DNA of 64,000 nucleotides from NCBI GenBank assembly GCA_035501495.1, contig DATJWB010000218.1:1-64000 (forward strand). The letters run 5' to 3'. Both the position numbers and the translations under genes were made by a program. Numbering within the stretch: position 1 is the stretch's first letter; every line of letters begins with the position of its first letter. The notes under the pieces were generated by a model that was not told the DNA's origin, ran no database searches, and saw only the letters and a list, made by a program, of their open reading frames with translations. The stretch comes from JAIQFL01 sp035501495 (lineage in GTDB: Bacteria; Acidobacteriota; Terriglobia; Bryobacterales; Bryobacteraceae). Below are positions 55,504-62,835 of the stretch, piece by piece.

Positions 55504-55526
55504 ATAGCTCCTACCTGAGGAGCTAT
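55504..55526 (+). promoter_or_regulatory. Hairpin enclosing the ribosome binding site and start codon of the dynamin-like gene
   Basis: ATAGCTCCT (55504-55512) pairs perfectly over nine bases with AGGAGCTAT (55518-55526) around a 5-base loop. The right arm holds the AGGAG site and the first two bases of ATG 55525. In RNA this would block ribosome binding unless it is opened; alternatively it is a palindromic intergenic element. Confidence 0.5.
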
Positions 55527-57198
55527 GATTCTATCGGACACACCCTCCAACGGCCATCCGCCATCCCAACCGGCTCTCGCTCTTGCCGGTGATATCATCG
55601 GCCGCTACCGGATATCGGCGCTGTCCGCTCTCCTGGCCAGTACCCAGGCTGCCGTCCTGCAGAGCGAAATCAATGTCGCGGTGTACGGGCGGTTCAAGGC
55701 CGGCAAAAGCAGTTTCCTGAACCATTTCATCGGGCGCAACATCCTGCCCACGGGCGTCGTGCCGGTCACATCCGCAATCACCACGCTGCGCTACGGCGAG
55801 CGCGACCGGGCACGGGCACATCATGAGGATGGCAGCGAATGCGAGGTTCCGTTCGATTGCATCGGCGGCTACATCTCCGAGAAGGAGAATCCCGGCAACC
55901 GAAAGCACATCCGGTCGGTCACCATCGAGTTGCCGGATCTGCGCCCGCTTCGGTGTTTGAGTTTCGTAGACACGCCCGGTCTGGAGAGCGCGCTCGGCCA
56001 CAACACCCGGACGTCGCTCGACTGGCTGCCTAACGTGGGATTGGCAATAGTCGCGGTAAGCGTCGATCCACCTCTTTCCGAACGCGACATCGCTCTGATC
56101 GAGAGCCTGTACCAGCACACTCCCAAGGTTGCGGTGCTGCTGACCAAATCCGACCTTCTGAGCCCAAATGAACTCGAAGAGGTGGCCCACTACGTACGGC
56201 TCCAGCTTGCCAGGATCTTTCCCTGCGAGCCCCAAGTCTTCCCGTACTCCACCAGGCCTGGATTCGAGCAGTTCCGCCAAGCCCTGCAAACCGGGCTGTT
56301 CGCTGACCTCTTGCGGCGCTTCTCCCAGCAGCGCGAATCTGTGGTCTTCCACAAACTCGATACTCTTCTGCGCGAGTGCGCGGAATACCTGTCCCTGATC
56401 CTCAAGTCGGCCGAACTGGATCATGCCAGGCGCGAAGCCGCCCGGCAACAACTCGTCTCAGAGGATGGCTTCGCGGAGGACGCGAAGTCCGCCATCCGGC
56501 TCTCGGTGCAGGCTGGCGCCGGGGGTACGCGGTCAATGGTCATGCGGCGGCTCGAGAGCCATCGTGGCGATCTGGAGCGCGACCTGCTTCTGGCGTTCGA
56601 AAGCGAATTCCCGAAATGGACCGCCAGCCTGGCCGGGATGCTCTCCTCGTTCGAGAATTGGCTCGCCGTGGCTCTGCAGGAAGAGCTCACCATCGTATCG
56701 GTCCAGGAGCGGACCGCCATCCTGGAACCGCTGCAACACATGCGGCAACAGGCAGCCCGCACGCTGCAACAGTTTCGCGACCGCCTCTCCGATCGCACCA
56801 TGCAGGCCTTCGGCGTTCCGCTGCGCACGACCGAGACCGCGATCGATGCGGCGGAGCCCGGAACACCCGACATTCGGGTCGGACGTGTGTTCGACCGGAA
56901 CTGGGAACTCCTGTCGCCGGTAATCCCGGTGTGGACGATCCAGGGAGTCGTTCGCCGTCATTTTGCCCGCACGATCTCGTACCTGATCGACCAGAACCTC
57001 AGCCGCCTCGCCGCCCAATGGGAGAAAAGCATCCACGATGCGCTTCGGGCCCTGGAGAAGGACGCCCTGGGCCGGCTGGGAGAACTGACCGGCACCGTCG
57101 ATCGCCTCCTCCAACGCAGTGCAAACGACCGGCCGTTCGCCGTCCGCGCCGACCTCGACCGGCTGCGGCAGGCTCTTGCCCAGCGCCCCGTGATTTAG
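55525..57198 (+). CDS. Dynamin-family large GTPase
   Basis: 557 residues. GTPase domain: P-loop YGRFKAGKSSFLNHFIG (about residues 54-70), switch-1 Thr in VVPVTSAITTLRYG, FVDTPGLESAL, and the G4 motif LLTKSDLL. Helical middle and C-terminal regions follow (LLLAFESEFPKWTASLAGML, LQHMRQQAARTLQQFRDRLS), with a hydrophobic stretch (LLSPVIPVWTIQGVV) that may contact membrane. Bacterial dynamin-like proteins remodel or protect membranes and often act in pairs; no second copy is adjacent. GAGGAG before ATG 55525 lies in a stable hairpin. Confidence 0.87.
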   Translation: MILSDTPSNGHPPSQPALALAGDIIGRYRISALSALLASTQAAVLQSEINVAVYGRFKAGKSSFLNHFIGRNILPTGVVPVTSAITTLRYGERDRARAHHEDGSECEVPFDCIGGYISEKENPGNRKHIRSVTIELPDLRPLRCLSFVDTPGLESALGHNTRTSLDWLPNVGLAIVAVSVDPPLSERDIALIESLYQHTPKVAVLLTKSDLLSPNELEEVAHYVRLQLARIFPCEPQVFPYSTRPGFEQFRQALQTGLFADLLRRFSQQRESVVFHKLDTLLRECAEYLSLILKSAELDHARREAARQQLVSEDGFAEDAKSAIRLSVQAGAGGTRSMVMRRLESHRGDLERDLLLAFESEFPKWTASLAGMLSSFENWLAVALQEELTIVSVQERTAILEPLQHMRQQAARTLQQFRDRLSDRTMQAFGVPLRTTETAIDAAEPGTPDIRVGRVFDRNWELLSPVIPVWTIQGVVRRHFARTISYLIDQNLSRLAAQWEKSIHDALRALEKDALGRLGELTGTVDRLLQRSANDRPFAVRADLDRLRQALAQRPVI

Positions 57199-57241
57199 CG
57201 ATATAGTGGGATCGATCAGCGGCTGGAACGCCCAGATGCCC

Positions 57242-58180
57242 ATGTCACCGAAAGACTCCCAACGCATGTCGATTTCCCGGCGCGCCCTGCTGGCGGGCGC
57301 TCCCGTGCTCCTCACGCCCTTTCCCGCTCGCGCCGCGGACGACACAGGCGCCGCTCGAAAACTCAAGGTCGCGATCTTCTCGAAACACCTGCAGTTCGTG
57401 GCCGGCGAAGAACTGGCTCGCACGGCCGCCGATCTCGGGTTCGACGAGATCGATATCACGGTCCGCAAAGGCGGTCATGTAGCGCCGGAGCGGGTTCGCC
57501 AGGATCTGCCGCCCCTGGTCGCCCTCATCCGCAAACGTGGCCTCGGCGTTCCCATGATCACCACGGACATCGTGGATACGGAGACGCCATTCACCGAAGA
57601 CATCCTGGCAACCATGCAGGGCCTGGGAATCCGCTACTATCGCTGGGGCGGTTACAAATACGCGGAGCACCAGCCGTACGAGGCGCAACTGGAGCAGATG
57701 CGGCCGCGCATGGCCAAACTGGCCGCCTGGAACGCCAGGTATCGCGTCTGCGCGATGTACCATACGCACTCCGGAACGGGCCTGGTGGGCGCCTCGATCT
57801 GGGACCTCTACGTGCTGCTGAAGGACCTCGACCCGAACGCGGTGGGCGTCAACTACGATGTGGGCCATGCGGTCATCGAGGGAGGGCTGGGAGGCTGGAT
57901 CAACAGCTTCCACATCACCGGCCCGCACCTGCGCGGGATTGCCGTAAAGGATTTCCTGTGGGCCAGGGACGCCAGGGGAAACTGGCGCGAACAGTGGGTG
58001 CCCTTGGGCGACGGCATGGTGCCGTTTCCGAAATTCTTCCCGATGGTGGCAGAATCCGGATTCCAAGGCCCGCTGCAGATTCACTTCGAGTATCCGCTCA
58101 AGACTCCCGAGGAGCACTTCGCCGCCATGAAGCGCGACCTCGGCCGGCTGCGCGGCTTCCTGGCGCAGGCCGGATTGTGA
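57242..58180 (+). CDS. Tat-exported sugar phosphate isomerase/epimerase-like TIM-barrel protein
   Basis: About 312 residues from ATG 57242 (ATG 57266 directly before SISRRALLAG is also good). A twin-arginine signal (SISRRALLAGAPVLLTPFPA) is followed by a xylose-isomerase-like barrel: KVAIFSKHLQFVAGEELART, GFDEIDITVRKGGHV, CAMYHTHSGTGLVG, VGVNYDVGHAVIEGG, LRGIAVKDFLW and GPLQIHFEYPL. Metal-binding Glu, Asp and His residues sit at the strand ends. It probably isomerises or epimerises a sugar or polyol in the periplasm. Its stop overlaps the GTG start of the next gene. Confidence 0.83.
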   Translation: MSPKDSQRMSISRRALLAGAPVLLTPFPARAADDTGAARKLKVAIFSKHLQFVAGEELARTAADLGFDEIDITVRKGGHVAPERVRQDLPPLVALIRKRGLGVPMITTDIVDTETPFTEDILATMQGLGIRYYRWGGYKYAEHQPYEAQLEQMRPRMAKLAAWNARYRVCAMYHTHSGTGLVGASIWDLYVLLKDLDPNAVGVNYDVGHAVIEGGLGGWINSFHITGPHLRGIAVKDFLWARDARGNWREQWVPLGDGMVPFPKFFPMVAESGFQGPLQIHFEYPLKTPEEHFAAMKRDLGRLRGFLAQAGL

Positions 58181-59577
58181 AGCCGCCCGGCTCCACGCGC
58201 CGCGAGTTTCTGGCCATGCCCGCGTTCCTGGCGGCCTCGACGACGGATGCGCGTGTCGACGAGGTCCGCACCAGCTTTGAGGACTACCGCTATCGCGCCC
58301 CCTACAAGTTCGGCGGCAAGGAGGTGGATCGTGTCACCATGCTCAACGTGCACTGCCGCCTCGCCGGCAAATCCGGCAAGACGGCCGAAGGATTCGCGGC
58401 TATGTCGATGGGCAACGTTTGGTCGTTCCCGAGCCTTCCTTACGATACGACGCTGGCGGCCATGAAGTCTCTGGCCGAGAAGATCGAGCGCATCACCCGG
58501 GGCTATTCGGAGTACGCCCACCCTCTGGACGTCAACTTCGCGCTCGAACCCGAATACCTGAAGGCCGCCGCCGAGACTTCGCGCGAGCTGCGATTGAGCG
58601 AGCCCATCCCCAAGTTGTGCACGCTGGTGACGGCGAGCCCTTTCGATGCCGCGCTGCACGACGCCTTCGGCCGGCTGCATGGCCGCAACAGTTTCTCGGT
58701 CTGCGGCCGCGAGTTCGTGCGCCACGATCTCTCCCGCTACTTGAACGGCGAGTTCCGCGGCGAGTATCTGGACCAGTACGTCTCGGCCAAGGCCGCGCCG
58801 CGGGTTCGCATGTACCACTCGGTGGGGGCTTCCGACGCGCTCACAGCGGCGGAGGTGAACAACCCCGTGGGAGACGGCCTGCCGGAGTCGCTCGCGGAGT
58901 GGATTCCATTCAGCGGCGTCACCGCAATCAAAATCAAGCTGAACGGCAACGACCTGGGCTGGGATGTGGACCGCGTGGCGGCCATCGACCGCGTCACCAC
59001 GGAAGCCCAGGCCAGGCGCGGCTTTCGCGATTGGATCTACTCCCTGGACTTCAACGAACGGTGTCCGAACGTGCAGTACCTGCTCGACTTCGATCGCCAG
59101 TTGAAGGGCAAGGCGCCCTCGGCCTTCGACCGCGTGCAGTATATTGAGCAGCCCACCGCGCGCGACCTCGCCTCCAACCGGCAGAACACCATGTTCGAGG
59201 CCGCGAAGCTGCGCCCCGTGGTGATCGATGAGTCCCTCACCGGGCTGGACGCCCTCCTGCTGGCCCGCGAGATGGGCTACACCGGAGCCGCGCTCAAGGC
59301 TTGCAAAGGCCAGTCGCAGACCCTGCTGCTGGCGGCGGCGACCCAGAAGTACAAGATGTTCCGCTGCGTCCAGGACCTCACCTGTCCGGGAGCGGCATTG
59401 GTGCACTCGGTAGGGATTGCCGCGCACATCCCCGGTACGGCCGCAGTGGAGGCCAACGCCCGCGAATACGTTCCGGCCGCCAACCGCGGATGGGAGAAGC
59501 GCTACCCCGGGATTTTCGCCGTGAAAGACGGGTACATGGCCACAACCGGCCTGGATGCTCCGGGCCTGTGTACGTGA
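58177..59577 (+). CDS. Tat-exported enolase-superfamily (mandelate racemase-like) protein
   Basis: 466 residues from GTG 58177, which overlaps the previous stop (GTGA). The N-terminus STRREFLAMPAFLAAST is Tat-like. Enolase-superfamily landmarks in the barrel: the KxK motif in TAIKIKLNGNDLGWDVDRV, Asp/Glu metal ligands in YSLDFNERCPNV, YIEQPTARDL and VVIDESLTGLD, and a Lys in GAALKACKGQSQ. Members abstract an alpha proton from a carboxylate to dehydrate or epimerise sugar acids or dipeptides. It overlaps the convergent PP2C gene by 76 bases. Confidence 0.82.
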   Translation: MKPPGSTRREFLAMPAFLAASTTDARVDEVRTSFEDYRYRAPYKFGGKEVDRVTMLNVHCRLAGKSGKTAEGFAAMSMGNVWSFPSLPYDTTLAAMKSLAEKIERITRGYSEYAHPLDVNFALEPEYLKAAAETSRELRLSEPIPKLCTLVTASPFDAALHDAFGRLHGRNSFSVCGREFVRHDLSRYLNGEFRGEYLDQYVSAKAAPRVRMYHSVGASDALTAAEVNNPVGDGLPESLAEWIPFSGVTAIKIKLNGNDLGWDVDRVAAIDRVTTEAQARRGFRDWIYSLDFNERCPNVQYLLDFDRQLKGKAPSAFDRVQYIEQPTARDLASNRQNTMFEAAKLRPVVIDESLTGLDALLLAREMGYTGAALKACKGQSQTLLLAAATQKYKMFRCVQDLTCPGAALVHSVGIAAHIPGTAAVEANAREYVPAANRGWEKRYPGIFAVKDGYMATTGLDAPGLCT

Positions 59578-61022
59578 GATGGGGCGAGCGCCTGCCTGTA
59601 CCCATGGCCCCGGTCGGGCCACAACAATCCGCGAAACCCTTGCGCCGCCGATGTGGCGTATACAGCGCCAGTGCCGGCGAAGGGGTTTTCGAGGCTGCCG
59701 CGGGGCGGTTGCGAGTGACGGCGCTCGTCGGGGTGATTTCGCGGCGCGTGGGGCGGCCTCGGCGGGGCGGGAGGAGCGGGCGGCTCGGGCATCATCTGCC
59801 GCACGATGTTTGAGAGCCATGGCGGGTCCCACCACGCCAGGCCTCCCGCGGCCAATCCCAGTACGCAGACAGCGCCGAGCGCCAGCTTCAGCCAGAAGAC
59901 GCTGCGCCGCAGCCGGACATTTTCCTGGGTGGTGGGGGATGGCCGGCGCGGCGCCGCCGCGGGGGGCCGGGGATTCGCAGCGGCCATCGGCACGGCTTGC
60001 GGAACGCGCGGTGGAGCGGCCGGCGTGGGCGCGCGTGCGGGCTCGGCGACCGGAGGAGCGGGGGCCTCCACCGCTGCCGCCGCTCGTGCCTCGGCTTTCA
60101 CAGACGTCGCGGAGGCCGGCGGGGCGCTGTTCGACACGGTGGCGGACTTTGGCGGCAAGGGAGCGGGCGCAGCCTTGTCCGCGTCTAATCTCTGGATGAA
60201 CCCCAGCGTAATATCGTCCCCGCTGCCCTTGCGGGAAGCCTCCGGCAGGATCTTGTCGAGCTGCGCTTCCACCTTCTCGGGACCGTACTGCCGCAACAGT
60301 TCCAGGTAGTCGGGTCCTACGCGCAGGAAATCCTGGTCGCTCTGGAACGAGTTGGCATAGCCGTCGCTCGAAACCAGGATCAGGGCAGGCGGCTGGCCCT
60401 GGGACAACCGGAAGTGCGCCGAGCGGAAGTCCTCGGCAGCGTTCGGCTGGCAGAGCGAGGTCGTCTGGTTGGCGATCAGGCGGGAATCTTCCGGCATGGG
60501 GCGGGTCGTGCCCCCGTTCTGGTCTACGCAGAGGATGTCGCCGTCCCCGAGCTGCAGATAGAGGATCTCATCGGCGGCGGCGAGCACCGCCATCAACGTG
60601 GCTCCATACGCCACTGTCGGGTTCGCCGAAATTGCGGCCTTCGCCTGCGCCACCTCCTTGGGCGGCAGCTTGGCCCACTCCTGATCGGTGAACGGGTTCG
60701 CCTCGAGGTGGGCCCTTACCGCCTCACGCCAGGCCAGCACGATGGACTGGGCGACGGCCCGGGGATGCGCGTCGGGAACCGGAAGCGGGGTTTCCCGCAA
60801 TGCGTCTACAGCGGCCTCGACCCCCATCCGGGAACCGATCTCGCTGCGAAAATGCACCGCGCTGCCGTGCCCATCCGAAACGGCCAGAACGGCGACGGAC
60901 CCGTCCGGCCCGGCCCATTTTTCGAAGGAGTCCTGGTTCGGAAGGCCGTTGCGCAGATGCGAGCTGCCTCGCGCCGATCCGCCATAGACCCCCCACGCTG
61001 CTTTGCCTGTGGTTTCGGGCAT
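59502..61022 (-). CDS. PP2C-family protein phosphatase with C-terminal membrane anchor
   Basis: 506 residues. Residues 1-260 are a PP2C Ser/Thr phosphatase: metal Asp in VLAVSDGHGSAVHF, LILVSSDGYANSF and the final GSGDDITLGFIQRL. A Pro/Ala-rich linker leads to one membrane helix near 373-396 (VFWLKLALGAVCVLGLAAGG). The last 70 codons (LENPFAGTGAVYATSAAQGF) are a translation of the dispersed repeat copy f and of antisense sequence from the convergent gene, so the original stop was apparently lost. It is the last gene of the four-gene signalling operon, starting three bases after the VWA gene stop. Confidence 0.85.
   Translation of the reverse strand: MPETTGKAAWGVYGGSARGSSHLRNGLPNQDSFEKWAGPDGSVAVLAVSDGHGSAVHFRSEIGSRMGVEAAVDALRETPLPVPDAHPRAVAQSIVLAWREAVRAHLEANPFTDQEWAKLPPKEVAQAKAAISANPTVAYGATLMAVLAAADEILYLQLGDGDILCVDQNGGTTRPMPEDSRLIANQTTSLCQPNAAEDFRSAHFRLSQGQPPALILVSSDGYANSFQSDQDFLRVGPDYLELLRQYGPEKVEAQLDKILPEASRKGSGDDITLGFIQRLDADKAAPAPLPPKSATVSNSAPPASATSVKAEARAAAAVEAPAPPVAEPARAPTPAAPPRVPQAVPMAAANPRPPAAAPRRPSPTTQENVRLRRSVFWLKLALGAVCVLGLAAGGLAWWDPPWLSNIVRQMMPEPPAPPAPPRPPHAPRNHPDERRHSQPPRGSLENPFAGTGAVYATSAAQGFRGLLWPDRGHGYRQALAPSHVHRPGASRPVVAMYPSFTAKIPG
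59628..59706 (+). repeat. Dispersed intergenic repeat, copy f
   Basis: The part at 59658-59702 matches copy b at 19604-19647 (both contain GGGGTTTTCGAGGCTGCCGC), and the left part CCCTTGCGCCG matches the left edge of copy a. It forms the 3' end of the PP2C reading frame. Confidence 0.65.
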
Positions 61023-61025
61023 GGT

Positions 61026-61715
61026 CTACCAGAGGTCGCCTGGATCGTTCACGGGCGCCGCGGGTTTGGTCGGCGGGAGAGGCTGCGGGCCGAGCTTGGA
61101 ACCGCCCGAGACGCCTACGGTTGACGCCCAGCGAATGTTCTCCACCAGCATCTCGGCGTTATCGGCCTGCAGGGGAGCGCGCTCTTCGGGCGACATGCCG
61201 ATGAAGCGCTGCAGCACGTCGAGGTCGGCATCCTGCCCGATGGCGATCGCCAGGCGCACGGCGGCGCGGCCCCACGGCTGGTCCATCAGCTTCTTCAGCC
61301 CGACGCTGAAGTCGTCGGTCGGCTGGCCATCAGAAATCAGCACCAGAACCGGGGGCAGCGAGCGCGGCTTCATGGGCGGGACTTTCATCTCTTCGGCCAC
61401 CATCGCCAGGGCTTTCCCCATGTCGGTATGGGCGTCGGCGGTCACGTCCTCCCATTTCAATTCGTCCACGGGCGTGGGGACTGCGATGTGCCATTGCGCG
61501 CCGCGCGAAAAGCGCAGCGCCCGCACCAGCACCTGGGCTTCCGGATTGTCGCGGGCGGCCTGCTGCAGGGCGGGAATCGCCTCCCGGATGGCGGTGTTGA
61601 GCGCCTGAATCTTCCCGTTGGCTTTCATCGACCCGGAACAATCCAAGATCCAGATAAAGTGCAGAGGCCGGCCGGCGAATTTGTCTCCGCCCGGCATTTT
61701 CATTTCCGGCGTCAC
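61026..61715 (-). CDS. VWA-domain protein, TerY-like
   Basis: 229 residues, cytoplasmic von Willebrand A domain with an intact metal-site motif: DCSGSM (about residues 26-31) in HFIWILDCSGSMKANGKIQA, the MIDAS Thr in DAHTDMGKALAMV, and SDGQPTDDF. A short Pro-rich tail ends the protein. TerY-like VWA proteins are found with PP2C phosphatases and kinases in TerY-P type phospho-signalling modules; the PP2C gene is immediately downstream. No kinase is in this operon, though one is 7 kb away. Confidence 0.87.
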   Translation of the reverse strand: MTPEMKMPGGDKFAGRPLHFIWILDCSGSMKANGKIQALNTAIREAIPALQQAARDNPEAQVLVRALRFSRGAQWHIAVPTPVDELKWEDVTADAHTDMGKALAMVAEEMKVPPMKPRSLPPVLVLISDGQPTDDFSVGLKKLMDQPWGRAAVRLAIAIGQDADLDVLQRFIGMSPEERAPLQADNAEMLVENIRWASTVGVSGGSKLGPQPLPPTKPAAPVNDPGDLW

Positions 61716-61731
61716 GATCGTCTCCTCATCA

Positions 61732-62832
61732 TCAGAGTGTTCCGATAATCCGGATGCCGCGGTACGTCAGGTACAGGAATGCGCATCCGATCACCACATA
61801 ATTGATTTCTTCGCTGCCAATGTGAAGTGCGGCGTACATGGCGCTGTAGATCAGGCTGGCCACAAAAACGAGAAACGCAAGCCCCAGATGCCGGAGGGCC
61901 TCGGAGCGCCGGGCCTGCGAGACCAGGCGCCGGGCGGTGAGGGGCTGCACCCCGGCGGCTCGCAGTTCCCCTTCGAGGGCGACCGGCTTGCGCTGTTTCA
62001 GTTCACTCTTCAAATAGGTTTGCACCTGCAAGAGCTGAGGCGTGGATTGCCGGGATTCGAGCGCATTCGCGGCCTCCAGAAAGGCGGGCGGCTGCGGAGG
62101 AGAGGACGGCGCCACGGGCGACTTCACCTGCGCCGGCAGTGGTGGAGGCTGATACGGCTGGCGGAGCACCGGCGATGCCTGCGGGCCCGATGGCGGCTTC
62201 GGCAGCGGCGGAAGCACGGGCGACTGTGGCTGCATTGGCGGCCTGGGAGGCGGTGCTGCCTGCGGTCCCGAAGGGGCTACCGGAAGCGGAGGCAATGCGG
62301 GCGACGCGGGTTGATAGGTGGAACCCGGCAGCGGCGGCGGCTGGTAGGCCGGCTTGGGTGGAGGCGTGGCCTGCGGTCCGGATGGCGCCTGTGGAAGCGG
62401 CGGCAAGGCCGGCGACGGCGGCTGATACGGCGACTGCACGGGCGCGGGACTGGCCGGCATCGAGCGCGTTTCGTACGTTTCCGCCGCGAGCTCGGCTCGC
62501 GCCGCGTCACTCCCGGAGATCCCAGCCTGGTTCGCCAACACCGACGCCCAGGCATCCACGGCCCAGAATGCGGTCTCTTCCGCCAGACCGTGATTCTCCT
62601 GCAGACGGCGCGCCAGGCTGGCGCGCAAAGTGGCTGGCGGCACATGACCGGGATCCTGGAGGCTCTTGGGAATCCCCCATCGCACCGCGGCGCTCAGTGC
62701 CGCGATTTCCAGCCGATACTCGCCGCAGTAGTCGCGCAGCAACGCCTCGCACAGTTTGGCATCGGAAGCGACTTTGATGCCGTCCAGCGCGATCATGGCC
62801 GCCAGCTTCTGGCGAGGGGTGTCGCTGAGCAT
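61732..62832 (-). CDS. Membrane-anchored protein with proline-rich tandem repeats
   Basis: 366 residues. Residues 1-120 are a helical domain (LCEALLRDYCGEYRLEIAAL, ASLARRLQENHGLAEETAFW) of a kind often attached to signalling proteins. Residues 125-240 are Pro-rich repeats with the unit SPALPPLPxAPSGPQA recurring three times. A second helical part (QVQTYLKSELKQRKPVALEG) and two membrane helices (LGLAFLVFVASLIYSAMYAA, YVVIGCAFLYLTYRGIRI) end the chain. The genes before and after are three and sixteen bases away. Function unknown; probably a scaffold in this signalling operon. Confidence 0.7.
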   Translation of the reverse strand: MLSDTPRQKLAAMIALDGIKVASDAKLCEALLRDYCGEYRLEIAALSAAVRWGIPKSLQDPGHVPPATLRASLARRLQENHGLAEETAFWAVDAWASVLANQAGISGSDAARAELAAETYETRSMPASPAPVQSPYQPPSPALPPLPQAPSGPQATPPPKPAYQPPPLPGSTYQPASPALPPLPVAPSGPQAAPPPRPPMQPQSPVLPPLPKPPSGPQASPVLRQPYQPPPLPAQVKSPVAPSSPPQPPAFLEAANALESRQSTPQLLQVQTYLKSELKQRKPVALEGELRAAGVQPLTARRLVSQARRSEALRHLGLAFLVFVASLIYSAMYAALHIGSEEINYVVIGCAFLYLTYRGIRIIGTL

Positions 62833-62835
62833 GAC

